Source: Phoebastria nigripes (lineage: Eukaryota > Chordata > Aves > Procellariiformes > Diomedeidae). Taken from it: a DNA stretch of 64,000 nucleotides. The stretch lies in the NCBI GenBank assembly GCA_035582835.1, contig JAYKAV010003132.1, positions 2,351,097-2,415,096 on the forward strand. Direction: 5' to 3'. The notes beneath the pieces were generated by a model. That model saw only the letters and a list, made by a program, of their open reading frames with translations. It did no database searches and had not been told where the DNA came from. The position numbers were made by a program, and so were the translations under genes. The first letter of the stretch is position 1, and each line of letters starts with the position of its first letter. Positions 1 through 12,236 of the stretch are shown here, one piece after another.

Positions 1-561
1 ACCATCCCCCCCATCCCTTTACTCCTCAGCACTGTCTGAACCAGTAAATAAGCTCAACAGGTCCCAGTGGGGGCAAGCTCTGGCCTTGCTGAATTCAGCC
101 GTGGTTTTTTTCAACTGAGCCAATAGGGCAAGTTCATTGTTTCATGCTAGTTTTTCCTCCTTTGTTTTTCCTGTCATAGATCATAACAAGGAAATGCTAC
201 ACAACGGAAATATCTTTTCATGATGGCATGATTTACTTGACCTCAGCTGCGTAATAACAAAGAGACTCAACCTTATCCAAGCAATAATAGACTTCTCCTA
301 AGCAATACGGCTGTACTGTCTCCAAACAAAACAAAACAAAAAAGGTGCATTGCCACTGCATCCAAAGTCTATACTTACTCTGAAAGATGTGGTAGTCATC
401 AGATTCTTCCCCCTCTACCATAGAAACAGCAGTTAACTATGCCTTTGCCATTGGATGCTTTTTATTTCTCTCTGTGCAGTCACTGCACAGTCCTAAGTGC
501 CCCAGTTTGTACACAGTTTACATGTCTGCACAAATTTATCCTCATAATTCCTTCCTTTTGT
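1..561. other. Non-coding flank, nothing recognised
   Basis: No gene or repeat is recognised here. The only open frame of note is a 62-codon minus-strand frame at 233-421. It has no recognisable domain and is of a length expected by chance in A/T-rich DNA. Confidence 0.5.
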
Positions 562-690
562 AGTTATCCTCTTCATTTAGCGTGATGGAAATTGAGGCAC
601 AAAAGATGAAGTGACTTCTTCAAGGCCATTCAGGAGGTCTGGCAGAAAAAAATTCCTGTGCTGTAAACCTCCAAACTGTATGTTAAACAC
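562..690 (-). repeat. MIR-like SINE fossil
   Basis: The plus strand reads GGAAATTGAGGCACAAAAG at about 588-606, then GTGACTTCTTCAAGGCCATT at about 611-630. This matches the reverse complement of the MIR-type core (GGAAACTGAGGCACAGAG, then AAGTGACTTGCCCAAGGTCA), so the element lies on the minus strand. The stretch at 564-587 fits the complement of the adjoining 'cctcatctgtaaaatggg' segment. Similarity is by eye, and the copy is old, with mismatches and small gaps. MIR-type tRNA-derived SINEs are known as low-copy fossils in birds and reptiles. Boundaries are approximate. Confidence 0.6.
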
Positions 691-981
691 AAAACCTTAA
701 AGCCGCAGTTCCTGTTCTTGTGTTTATCAATTAACAAGTACAGTACAACTGGGATATTATAAATGAGTTACACATTTACTGATTACTTAATTATAAAAGT
801 AACAGCTCACCATGTTACAGCTCTAACTTGAAGCAATAGAAACGACAATCCATGTCATATCTGAGAGCAAAGACTTTGCTTCCCTTATTTCCTCCTTCAT
901 ATCTCTGCAAACTTTTTTCTTTTTTTTTTTTTCCTTTTTTTTTTAACAAATCCGTAATCCACGTGGACAGAATTTCCAAAA
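691..981. other. Non-coding, with T-rich tract
   Basis: No gene is seen. There is a pyrimidine/poly-T run at about 912-945. The 60-codon frame crossing it is low-complexity and not credible as a protein. Confidence 0.5.
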
Positions 982-986
982 AGTAT
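982..986. repeat. Left target-site duplication AGTAT of the solo LTR
   Basis: The five bases AGTAT immediately precede the LTR start and recur immediately after its CA end at 1584-1588. A 5-bp duplication is the usual size for ERVL-type integration; gamma-type elements usually give 4 bp and beta-type usually 6 bp. Confidence 0.8.
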
Positions 987-1261
987 TGTGATGGTTTTGG
1001 CTGGAATGGAGCTAATTTTCTTCATAGTAGCTAGGATGGGGCTATGTTTTGGATTTGTGCAGAAAACAGTGTTGATAACACAGGGACGTTTTCGTTACTG
1101 CTGAGCAGTGCTTACACAGAGCCAAGGCCTTTGCTGCTTCTCACCCCACCCCACCAGCGAGGAGGCTGGGGGTGCACAAGAAGTTGGGAGGGGACACAGC
1201 GGGGACAGCTGACCCCAACTGACCAAAGGGATATTCCATACCATATGGCGTCATGCTCAGC

Positions 1262-1268
1262 ACATAAA
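1262..1268 (+). promoter_or_regulatory. Possible TATA-like element of the LTR
   Basis: ACATAAA lies in the position expected for the U3 TATA box, about 190 bases before the ATTAAA signal. The match is to a degenerate box, and no activity can be inferred. Confidence 0.35.
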
Positions 1269-1449
1269 GCTGGGGGAAGAAGAAGGAAGGGGGGGACGTT
1301 CGGAGTGATGGCGTTTGCCTTCCCAAGTCACCGTTACGCGTGATGGAGCCCTGCTTTCCTGGAGATGGCTGAACACCTGCCTGCCGATGGGAAGTAGTGA
1401 ATGAATTCCTTGTTTTGCTTTGCTTGCGTGTGCGGCTTTTGCTTTACCT

Positions 1450-1455
1450 ATTAAA
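1450..1455 (+). promoter_or_regulatory. LTR polyadenylation signal ATTAAA
   Basis: ATTAAA lies about 130 bases before the LTR end, followed by a T-rich segment, as expected for the R/U5 part of this LTR class. Confidence 0.6.
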
Positions 1456-1583
1456 CTGCCTTTATCTCAACCCATGAGTTTTCTCACTTTTACCCTTCTG
1501 ATCCTCTCCACCATCCCACCGGGGTGGGGACTAAGCGAGTGGCTGTGTGGTGCTTAGTTGCCAGCTGGGGTTAAACCATGACA

Positions 1584-1588
1584 AGTAT
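1584..1588. repeat. Right target-site duplication AGTAT of the solo LTR
   Basis: This is the exact repeat of 982-986, directly after the terminal CA. With the left copy it fixes both LTR boundaries. Confidence 0.8.
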
Positions 1589-4500
1589 AGATGGAAATTA
1601 GGCATTTTTATTGAGAGTCTAACACTAAACCCCCATCAGTGCCTGTGAAGATCTTCTTCCAAATATCTTTGTAAGGTTTGAGATAATGAAGGGGTCACTG
1701 TAGATTTACAAGATAGTATTCCTGATGAACTTTATCTTAAAATAACTGTAAGCATAATTATCCAGCATAAATGAGCCTCCAGGGAATAAATTTTCTTGAA
1801 AGAGACTGCTCCTAGTCCTAGCACAAAAGCATCTTCATCTGCCACAGTGTACTGGAAAAGGAATCAAGAATATGTCTTTCTTCTCTGTACCTGCCCTCAA
1901 AATATTAGTGTTCTGTGCAAATAATGGCTGCAGGTGCCAAAGGATTATGTACAAAATAAACATTCTTGCTTAAAGAGCCTACTTCCTTTTTCTCCCTTTC
2001 TTTTTTAATTTTTATCTTCCTTCTTACACCAAGCAGACAATCAATCAACCAAAGCAGAATGCCAGAGAGCTTCCAGCGCAGCACCATACATGGGAAAATT
2101 TCATAATTTCTTTAGGGAAAGGACAATTTAAGAAAGATTGGAATAAAGGAAGTTAGATTCAAGCTAGATCTAGATATTAGGACACTTCTTCTGAAGTGAT
2201 TAATACATATTAAAAGGAGGATATGAACCTGGACCACTGTACTAATATGTTCTGCTGCTGTTATTCTTGCTAAGGAAAGACAAACATCACAGGTTGGGAG
2301 AGGAGAAATTCATTCACACTGCACTCCTTTCAAACAAGGCCTGTGTACAGCCTGGGCAGAGGAAAGTTTCATATCAATTACCTTGCCTTTCATTTCATTT
2401 CTTTCCTGGGAACTAAATTACTGAGCAGGAGCTAAAGCTGCTCTTCACTCTTGGAGACAAACCCTCTGAGTATCCCTTTCTGATGACTGGTTCCCACGGC
2501 CCTGCCAGTCTTTAGTTAACAGTAGTTAATAATAGATAAGAGATGAGCTGGTACTTGTTAGCTCCCTTGACTCACGCTTAGCAGGGCATACGAGAACAGG
2601 GGTGGATGGAAGCAGAAAAGCCTTCTCTGCCACACATTGCCCATGGGATTGTCACTCCATCCATCACCTCATCAGTTCTCTCTTTGTAAAATATGAAGAT
2701 ATAAACAGTCTTCCTTTGCATAAGCTGCAGGTTCCTCAGGGCAGTGGCAAGTACAGTGCACTTCAAGGGCTGGTTCTCAATGATGTCTCTGGATGCTGCT
2801 GAACTTAGTAATCTGAAGACCACCATATGTTGGAAACTGCAGTTAACCCCCCTGCTCGAGACTGTGACATCTTGTCTTTGCAGCAGGTGCAGTGGTAGCC
2901 ATTAGTTTTGAAAACTCAACAGCATTTACGTGTGAAGACACAGAAGGTTATTGACTTTCTTTTCCCACCTTTTTTTTTTTTTTATGAGGATTCATATGTT
3001 ATGGAAAATAAACTTGATGTCTTGAACGCTACACTGGATTCAATAGGGATTCTTCTGCATAGCACCACTGGTGACAATCAGGCAGCAATCACCAATCAAT
3101 TTGGTTTGTTTGGATATGTCAGCATTTTGTGAGGCAAGCAGAGCTGCCAAGAGAAAAAGGTAAACTAAATTGGCATGCATGTTGCTTGAATACAGATTTA
3201 CAGAGTGGATAACAGGACGTTATTAACAGAGGGGGAAAGTTCTCTGGAATGCAGAGTCTTCTATTTCAACATGGTTTTCTTAAACGAAGATGAACTCCTC
3301 CTCCTTAGATCAGAGATGGGGAAATGAACTGGTGCTCCAAGGAAATCAGCATCATTGCAACTGTCTAAAGGGTCCGTACAGGCTTGGCATGCTGGTTTGC
3401 AGTGGAATTTAAATGAAAAAGTAGTTCAGTCACAGTCTGTAAAAAGTGATCACACTGAAGCACCTATAATGAGAAAAGCTGTGCAATGGACTGGGATTCA
3501 ATCTGGTTTAGGAGGTGGGTTTTTTTGAGAGAAAGCTTTCTGCACTGAGAGCTTGAGCATCTTGTTACCTTAACTTTCACTCTGACACTAGCTTTCAAAA
3601 ATAATAATCAGATTTCTAAAATGTTGAACTTTTCTGGCAACTGGTTTTTGTCCTAGCAGAGAAGGTCATAGTTCACCTTCTGGATTCTTCTAACTTTCAG
3701 ACACATGGGCCAATAAAAATCAGTCAATGTCTTACAAGTAGGGTAGTCTTCCACACAAACCTGATGTTACCTCTCATCTTATTTTAGCAAGATTTCTTCC
3801 CTTCTATGTTGTACAATAAAATCGGAGACCATGAGGTCAGAAAAGCTCAAAAGGTGACAAAAATCCTTCTGTGGTGGCTTCTTACCAGATCCATCTTGTT
3901 CAGTTAGACTTGAATTGGTTGCTTTCCAACTTCGTAATATCACAGATGGCTGGGTGCCATCCTCAGCACGGGCAAAATGAAGAAAGTGAACAAAGTCAGA
4001 TTGGCTTTGCTATTATTAAAGGCAGATACCAAGGAAGGTTAAGCTTAAAGCTGTTGTGTTCATCAGAGGTTGGACTCCTGTATTTCCAATTCTGTTAGGT
4101 AGACCTTTACAAGATGTATTGCTGACTGCAACGGGATTCTGGAATATCTGGTATCTAAGCAAATATTTTCAGCCAATTAGTGCAACAGAACATATTTGAT
4201 GTATAAGGATTCATCTCATTTAAGTTTCACTAACTAAAAGTTAGTCATCTATTCTTACCTGGTCACCCTGTAGCAAACAGAAAGACATAGGCACCCCCCT
4301 AAAAGGATCAGTCATCCCATTCACTAATTGTCTTTCTGTTGATTCTACAGGTAGTACACATGGCTGGTTCAGAACAGACACTTTGCTTTTAGGTTGCTAA
4401 ACACAGCAGAGATGACTCTCATGTAATTATCATTCGATATAGTCACTGCAGACCACTCTTCAGTGCACCAGACCAGTCTCTGAAGTCACTGCTGTAGCAG

Positions 4501-5349
4501 CTAAAAGGTTGCTGGAGATGCAAAGCAGCATTTGTGGCAGGCTCACAAACACACCCATACTGCTCTTCTTACTCAGCCTGAATAAGTAGGTGTATCCCCC
4601 TATTGACCCTACACAGCCATCAGAAATGTGCACCCCCATGCCAGTCTTAGTGGCTTACTAATTTAGTACTAGCATTCCTCTGAATAAGTCTTCTTTTCAC
4701 AGCCCTCATGTCAGCAAAAAGGGAAATAAAGTTCATGGGTTTTTTGCTCGCTTATTTTTAATATATATTGATCCACACTGTTAAGATGACCAGCAACTGA
4801 CAGATAGATCTTCTGAGGATATGAGAAGCACTATGATAAGATCTTATACTGTTGTTGTAACTCCTTCTTTGCTTGGATTCAGTAAGGTTGAATGCCTGCT
4901 TGCGACAGTCCTACTTATATTTTTAGGAGATCTCACTAAATTCTGGACAAACAGGTGAGATACAGTAAAACTGCTAACTGCACATTAACTCTGCTCCTCA
5001 AATGAAGTTTTTCGAGTCTGATAGTGCTATGGAATAGATTGGAGCATAAATCCTCATGTTTTGTGATATAAACCTACCATTTGCTGATGTAGGCTGGGAA
5101 GAAATTTCCCCTCTGGGCAACAATTATCCATAAGGTTGGGAGCCTGGGAAATCAGGTATTATATGAGCTCTGGTCTTCTATTGTATCAGCTGTGAAAATC
5201 AAGAGAAGGGTAATATTTGCTGTCAATCCCCCAAATGAGGTACAACCCACTAACAGATCAAAGCCCTGTAAAGCTTCCGAGCATTGGACAGTATTTATTA
5301 TCATAGATATACTATTGACTCTCCATACTTTTATATGCACTGGCCATGC
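1589..5349. other. Non-coding stretch, no gene recognised
   Basis: Open frames reach only about 80 codons (for example 2578-2826 minus and 2602-2802 plus, which overlap on opposite strands). None has recognisable domains or convincing splice context. A T-run sits at 2971-2983. A short piece at about 2155-2200 resembles a CR1 3' region only weakly and is not called. Confidence 0.5.
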
Positions 5350-5394
5350 AAAAAAAACCAAAACCAAAACCAAAACCAAAACCAAAACCAAAAA
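5350..5394. repeat. (AAAACC)n microsatellite
   Basis: About six uninterrupted AAAACC units follow an A-run. Opposing short open frames at 5152-5430 (minus, reading a Val-Leu repeat) and 5192-5407 (plus, reading a Lys-Thr repeat) are products of this repeat and not genes. Confidence 0.9.
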
Positions 5395-8300
5395 CATATG
5401 CAATTGAGAAAGAGAAAGGTATGAATTCAATGGGTTTTGAAAGCTAGTTTATTAGCACAGAAATGCTGTTATGCCAGGAAAGTGTTGCTAATGCAGATGA
5501 AAGAACAACTGCAAAGCTGTATTTTGTAGTAGTACAGAAAAGCTACAGAGGTAGCTTGACAGGCAGAAGAAATTAGCCCATTAAAATACATAAAGAAAAT
5601 AAAAAAAAAAAAAAAGAAAATTTTGCATGTTATTGTCAATGTCCAGTCAGCATTGTTGGTAGAAGTCTGTATATTCTTTCCCCTTCAACAGAATTTTAGA
5701 ATATTACAGTGTAGACAAGACCAAAGAAATCAGAGTATGAATATGTGCGAGGAATATAAATTACATGAGGTTGAGGTTGGGAAAAAAAAAGAAAACCAAA
5801 CCAAAACCCACATGCTAAATTATCTGGGAAAAATAATATCAATTCAATGGGGTTTTATAATAGTGTATCAGTAATTGATACCCTTGAACACCAGAAAGGT
5901 CTGAAAGAGATTTTTTAAGAGCAGCAAATGAGGTGTGAATTTACAATGTAAAGCAATATAAAGTAAGTTCAGTGCAGTTTTGTTATTCATTAGCAGGTGT
6001 ATCATATAATAGGTTAAAAAAATGCTATAACTCTTTCCCTTCTCACCCCACCAAACACATAAACAAAGATCTCTACCCGCCTTTGCCTGTGTAGACAGAG
6101 AAAACGCAGAACTCCACTTGTTCTCCCCAAAACCTCTTCGGAGTTCAGAGAATTATTTTAATGTTTTAATTCCTATTAAAACTTTTTTTAAATGCAGAGT
6201 ATCTAAAAATGGATAAAGTTGCAGCTTGTTCATATTTTGTGATTTTCGGTGTATTTTCCTTGTCTTCACTACTTCTAGCTTTTTAAAATTCCTTCAGTTT
6301 CAGAAAAATGATACAGTAGCAAAACCAATCTGAAATACAGTGTCTTGATATGTTTAATTGTTCAAAATCTCTTCTGTGTCCAGAAAGTAATGAAGTGTCA
6401 AAATCCTTGTGTTTCTTTATAAATAAATATGTTCTCCTTTTAAAATTGGAGAGAAATGAGAAATTGATAAAGTATTAAAATGTAAAAGACAAACATTAAA
6501 AAAAAGAGGGAAAATAAAGTGAAAATAAAAAAGGGAAAATAAAGGTTCAAACTAAATATAAAATTTGGGAAACTGGGGAGGCGGGGGGAATATGACATCC
6601 TAGCTGCTTTAGCTAAAAGGTAAATATTAATTTTTTAAAATAAGATTTAATAAAACAACATAGAATAACATTTCGCAAGTATTTATTTTTAGGAAATCTA
6701 TTTTTCAGTATGAGAAAATAGTGTCAACCAAGTTGAATTCAATGTATTCATCAATAATTGTTGGAAAGCATAAAAAAGACAGGAAATATATGTGTATTTT
6801 CAAGACACAGTAAAGATGTTAAAATACATGGGGTGCAGATGTCCTGTCTGCATGACTCTTTCATGAGAAAAAAATAAAAAGAAAATTCAGAAGAAAATCT
6901 TTTTGCTTGCATTAAATTCCATGGAAGTGGGTAAAGAGAATATTTCTAATGAGTTTGATGAGAGCTGAACCAGGACCTGTTTCAGGAGGCTTTATTTTTA
7001 TTTTTCTTTTTACCTTGGTGTCAGTAAACTTCCACTGCTATCATACCAATTCATCATCATTAGCAAGAGGACTATTCCAATCATAGCATCATATACTGAG
7101 GGTAAAATTTAACTCTAAAATTTTGTGATGTTATTAACGCTACTGAATCCACAGTAGTGACAATCCCTAAATTGAAAACCTGAGTGGAAAATAAAATTTT
7201 AGCTGTAATTTATTTTTTATAGCACTTGCCCATCAGCAACCTGATGCAAATATTTATTTCACCAGCTAACACTGATTACTGTTATTTCATTCACGTGTAT
7301 TTGTCTGATCATTTGGCTGTTGAGCTGCTGTCTATCCATTCATAAATAACAGCAAATAATGAGACCCTGAAAACATCGTGATACAACGAAGTCAATTGAT
7401 TTTTAAAAATATTAAGTTCTTGCATTTGTTCACAGGTATATGGATTTGCTTGACTACCCTACTTATAAAAACAGGCTATTGTTGATGCACAAAGAAACTA
7501 CAATGAGAGGAGCATGCCCATCATGTAATGAGTATGGCATTTTCCTTCTGTAAGCATATCTACTCTGCCTTTATATATTTCTCTTCACATATATTCATGT
7601 ACAGAAGTAGTAAAATGAACACATAATTTCACGTTCTGAGATATAATAATGCTGTTCTTTGTAACTTTTTTTTTTTTGGTGAAGTACAAATGAACTTGTC
7701 AGAAATATCACTTTGTAATTTTGGTTTCTGTTTTCTTTTTCGATTTCCCTTTCCCAGTAAAAAAAAGGAAAACAGAAGTTAAATAAAGTAAAGAGGGAAA
7801 TTAATCTCTATCTGAACTTTTCTGAAAACAAATCCAGCTTACAAATATAATTTATTATTTGTGGTTTTCTGAGGTACAATAGAAAATATACAAGGAAAGC
7901 TAAACTAGTAATTTATGTTTCTCTGGAAAATTTTCTGGACGAGCTTTGCCATGTTTTTCAACATATATATTACTACATTGTAATGTAACCTTATAATTAC
8001 AATTAAATGGATAACTGTATATTAAAAGATTAAATTCTGGTTTTTTTCTGGTTTTAAAATTTTATAAACCTGTTTTAGCCTGATTTTTTCATAGGTTAAT
8101 GAATTTCCTGTTTCTTATATTTTTCCATGAAATTTTCAGAAATGAAGCTTTTATCTGGTTTGGAAAAAAAACCTGGAGAAAGTTGCATCCTTTCCCCATG
8201 CTTCCCACAGATTTCTGAAGGGGGGGGGGGTGTGTGTGTGGAGTAATTAAACATTATATAATATTGACTATGCAATAAGGCATTTGACTAGAGTTACATA

Positions 8301-9560
8301 GGGAACATTCATTTTATTTTCTACTTTTCTAGTGCTTGAATTCTAATCTTGATCTTACTTTACAGAAAAACAGATTATTGAGAATTTCAAAGCTGAATTA
8401 CAATTCATAGAAGAAATATGAATAAGACAAATATTTTTTAAAATAGTGCCTATATACATAGTAAGAGGTTAGTCTGTTCTACAGAAGACTAAATCCCTGT
8501 ATTCTCCATATGCTTTCGTAACCAAAAAATGTCCCAAAGAAAAATTTTGGTTTCAAAGTCATCTGAAATGTACCAGCTCCAAATAGAAATCTGAAACCTA
8601 CATGCATTTACAAAAAAAATGTGTTTATAACAAAAAAAATCTAACCACAGTGTTACAAGGGAAAATCACCTTTCATCCACAGGAAAGTCAGAACTGGTCA
8701 GTCATTCAAAATAACTTCATAGAAAATGTGGCACATGTTGTATATTTGAAAAGTGTGTGAACTCCTCGTCTGGAGCTATCTAGCATGAAATGCTGATGCA
8801 GAGGTGTCAGAATTGCAGAGCAGTGAATGGCCATTGGGATACGGGTAAAAGCTCTTTGCCATGGATAGGTTAACTCATGAATCGAAGGCAGTCCTAGAGC
8901 AAAGCCAAAAGAGCTGAAGATCAGGAGCTCTGACAAAGTTTGCCTCAAATTTTCCTCCTCGTGGTTTCTCTGGAGGGCCAAATAAGCCAAAGTTCACATC
9001 CATATTTGAATTTTCCTCTTGCATTTCTGGCTGAGTTGCACTGAATAAAATTAAGTGTTTCCCAACAAATAAAAATCCCTCCGTTTCCACAGGGAAGGAG
9101 CTATCGAGATACAGCCACTGAGATATTCAAATTTACTGAACACTGACTTTGTAAGCCCCCGTTTAGTTGATAACACAACCGTGCAACTTCTACACAAATC
9201 ACATGTGCAGACTGTGGGTTTAGCTGTCAGTTGTGCCGCTGCAAACCTGCCCAGTTTTATCTTGGAGGTATAAGCATCTCAGAAAGTTTTATTCCTCTAA
9301 CAGCAGATCTTTAATTAAATAGAATATTGTAAAATAAATAAATGCATCTGTAAACATGCTGGAGGGCAGAAGGACATGTTTTTATTTATACGATTTTAAT
9401 AAAAGATATGTTTCTAGTTAAATCCCTGTGTGAGTAATCTAATACATAAAATGCAGTACAAGAAAGTGATGTCTGTACGCTACAGCTTTAACCAACTTTG
9501 CGTTTTCAAACACAATCTTTCAAATCAAATAATCTTTCAAAAGGATTATTGCCTCCTTTT
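5395..9560. other. Strongly A/T-rich non-coding stretch
   Basis: A-runs and T-runs are frequent (for example 5599-5615 and 7667-7678). A near-duplicate 'gggaaaataaag' occurs at about 6508-6545. A minus-strand frame of 94 codons (8706-8990) overlaps another of 71 (8875-9090). Neither shows a recognisable domain, and both are probably chance. No gene is supported. Confidence 0.5.
8220..8241. repeat. Poly-G plus (TG)n simple repeat
   Basis: A run of eleven G is followed directly by five TG units and a final G. It is an isolated G-rich spot in A/T-rich surroundings. Confidence 0.85.
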
Positions 9561-9584
9561 CTTCTTCTTCTTCTTCTTCTTCTT
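9561..9584. repeat. (CTT)8 microsatellite
   Basis: There are eight perfect CTT units inside a longer pyrimidine stretch (about 9551-9604). The minus-strand frame across it reads a run of Glu and is a by-product of the repeat. Confidence 0.9.
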
Positions 9585-11334
9585 GCCCCTTCCCCCTTTT
9601 TCTTAAATCCTTTTGGGCAGAACTTAATAAGGACAAGCTTTGCCTTCCTGGATCAGAAACAAGATTAGTCTCAGGAAGAGTCAAAAGAGGCCATGAAGAG
9701 AAATGTACAAAAAACCCTTTCGTAGACAAAGCTGAGTGGGTTTTTTTTCCATAGATGTTCTCTACCTACTGTCTCTAAGTTAGACTTTGCTCTGACTTGA
9801 AAAAAATGCTCTTTAATATCCTTCCTACTAATTTCTGTCACAGACGTTTAATATTTTTCTGACAGTCCTTTAAAAACACCCTCCAGAGGATAGGTTAGCC
9901 ATTTAAGTATCTAATAACTTTAAGAACTGTACCTAAATCCTTGGTCCCATGACAATGAATCCCACTGTCTAGTTGTACTGTGTGCGCAAAAGTGTTTTTC
10001 TTCATCAGTTCGTTTTTAGTTAGATCTGTTTCTTTTAATATCTCCATGGTCTTGATTACTGTCTGGAATAACATCTGTCTACCTATTTCTGGCTTTTTCT
10101 GTGAAATTATTCTGCTGTACACCGTATTAGCATTTCACCTATGAAAAGCAGCATAAGAAACAACTGGAGTTGATTAAAACCTCCTATTTATGCTCAGCCC
10201 AAGGGACCAGACACAGTGTTTTCATTATTCTGCTAAACTTTCCAGTACGAAGTCTTACAGAGAGCTACAGAGCTGGCGGTACAGGGCCGTGGTGCAAGAA
10301 ACATGTAGACCTATACAAGTTAAACTGAGTGCACGCTTCAGGGTTCAGCTGGTTCTCCTATAAAGCCTCATGTGTGCAGGTGTACTTCACAACAGAGTAG
10401 TACCAGGGCTGTTCCACTCAATACGTTATTATGTCTGGCTCCGAGGAATTCACAATACACTGAGATGGCCGATTCTTTCTCCCATTACATGTAAGGAAAA
10501 AAAAAGAAGCATTTATTTTCCTGTTGGTTCAAACATATCCCCCCTCCTTTCTTTTTATATTTTTTTTTCCTTTTTTTAAACATTGAAAACTTTTTATGGA
10601 TATTGAAATTGCCCTTGGTTTCACTTACAAGACACAGTTCAGACTTATTTTTCCTGCTGTGAAAACAAAGGGTTATAATACTTCATAATCTTAACTGCAG
10701 CAGGAATGTCTAGCTTCCCACTGCAATACCAAGCAGACCTTTCCCTAGGATCACATGCTATTTAAAGTGTTTCATTTTCTCCTGGTACAAGCAGAAGCCT
10801 CATCAAAACTGTGAATTTCAGATAAGCTTTTATCAGACTTTTGCTGTAACCATCTCAGAAATGAGCTGTCATCAGCAAATTTAATCTGTCTCTGGCTGCT
10901 TTAATTGTTAGCACCACTTCTGCCAAATCCTTCACAGTCCTCATAGCATGGAAAGTTTCTTTAAGACTTTTAATTCAGTCAGCAGAGATTGCACACAGTG
11001 TTTATTTTTTTCATATTTATGACTTACACATTTAAAAAGGTGGAGGACCTTGACTGAACAGTTGAATTATGGAAATGCAACTGCATCACTAGTATTAAAT
11101 ACTGAGTCTGAAATGTGCAGCTGAGAGGGTTTTGGGAGAACCCTGCCAGCAAGAATGAAGCTCTGGAAGATATTTTACTTTATTTGGAGTGAGGATAAAT
11201 AGAAGCAGATTTTCTTTAATGCTGTGTGTGATGGAATTTTATTGGTGTCTACAAATAATTGCAAAGGGGCCCCAATCTTAAGCATGCTGAAGGACAAAAA
11301 AGATGACCTTATGCTTAAAGTTGTTGCAGGGGGC
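9585..11334. other. Non-coding stretch, no gene recognised
   Basis: No repeat family or coding exon is recognised. Open frames are at most 75 codons (9895-10122 minus). T-rich runs occur near 10547-10580. Confidence 0.45.
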
Positions 11335-11435
11335 CTCAGCAAAACTGAGTTGAGTCTCTTGCTTTGCCACAGGCTTTCTGTGTGACCTTGGGCAATTTAC
11401 TTTGGCCTGGATTCTCAAAGGATTCGATGATGTAA
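11335..11435 (+). repeat. MIR-like SINE fossil
   Basis: The core TTTGCCACAGGCTTTCTGTG followed by TGACCTTGGGCAATTTAC (about 11363-11400) matches the MIR-type consensus segment 'ctctgccac...ctgtgtgaccttgggcaagttac'. Orientation is plus. Flanking parts decay quickly and the ends are approximate. It sits about 100 bases upstream of a CR1 insertion. Confidence 0.6.
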
Positions 11436-11544
11436 CAATCTTTGGAGTCTGTGGGAATGAGGTGCCCAAGTGCTTGTGCATAGCTGACCCCGAGTGCCTG
11501 GTCCTACCCATGAGCACTAATTACTACTGAATTTTATCTGCCAG

Positions 11545-11806
11545 TTGGTTGCCTATCGATGGGCTGAGGCCAACTGTATGAGATTCAACAAGGCCAAGTG
11601 CCGGGTCCTGCACTTCGTCCACAACAACCCCATGCAACGCTACAGGCTGGGGGAAGAGTGGCTGGAAAGCTGCCTGGGGGAACAGGACCTGGTGGTCCTG
11701 GTTGACAGTCGGCTGAATATGAGCCGGCAGTGTGCCCAGGTGGCCAAGAAGGCCAACGGCATCCTGGCCTGTATCAGAAAGAGTGTGGCCAGCAGGAGTA
11801 GGGAAG
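11545..11806 (+). pseudogene. CR1 ORF2 fragment (reverse transcriptase, after the catalytic palm)
   Basis: This is an open frame of about 87 codons with high similarity by eye to CR1 ORF2 thumb-region sequence (motifs [25 protein letters not shown]). It lacks the N-terminal endonuclease and the FADD motif, so it cannot encode an active enzyme. It is dead genomic debris inside the CR1 copy. The first Met is arbitrary. Any apparent continuation through the Ns is meaningless. Confidence 0.85.
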
Positions 11807-12236
11807 NNNNNNNNNNNNNNNNNNNNNNNNNNNNNNNNNNNNNNNNNNNNNNNNNNNNNNNNNNNNNNNNNNNNNNNNNNNNNNNNNNNNNNNNNNNNNN
11901 NNNNNNNNNNNNNNNNNNNNNNNNNNNNNNNNNNNNNNNNNNNNNNNNNNNNNNNNNNNNNNNNNNNNNNNNNNNNNNNNNNNNNNNNNNNNNNNNNNNN
12001 NNNNNNNNNNNNNNNNNNNNNNNNNNNNNNNNNNNNNNNNNNNNNNNNNNNNNNNNNNNNNNNNNNNNNNNNNNNNNNNNNNNNNNNNNNNNNNNNNNNN
12101 NNNNNNNNNNNNNNNNNNNNNNNNNNNNNNNNNNNNNNNNNNNNNNNNNNNNNNNNNNNNNNNNNNNNNNNNNNNNNNNNNNNNNNNNNNNNNNNNNNNN
12201 NNNNNNNNNNNNNNNNNNNNNNNNNNNNNNNNNNNN
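11807..12236. other. Assembly gap (430 N)
   Basis: A run of N splits the CR1 copy. Three open frames of 174-231 codons appear to span it only because N is not a stop. High-copy CR1 sequence is a likely reason for the gap. Confidence 0.98.

Larger units (their letters stand above)
987..1583 (+). mobile_element. Solo LTR of an avian ERVL-type endogenous retrovirus
   Basis: This 597-base segment begins TGTGATGGTTTTGGCTGG and ends CCAGCTGGGGTTAAACCATG then ACA. The two ends are imperfect inverted repeats of each other and carry the canonical TG...CA. AGTAT flanks both sides. Inside, on the plus strand, there is a possible TATA-like ACATAAA (1262-1268) and a polyadenylation signal ATTAAA (1450-1455), followed by a T/C-rich stretch. 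The sequence is typical of the common avian ERVL LTRs. No second LTR, gag, pol or env lies nearby, so it is a solo LTR left by LTR-LTR recombination. Open frames inside (1044-1343 plus, 1141-1326 minus) are not genes. The exact subfamily name is not assigned. Confidence 0.9.

Noticed and set aside
1044..1343. 99-codon frame near 1.1 kb
   Set aside because: It lies wholly inside the solo LTR, which does not encode protein.
2100..2215. Weak resemblance to a CR1 3' region (ttagattcaagctagat...attaggac)
   Set aside because: The match is short and interrupted, with no CR1 terminal repeat; not enough to call.
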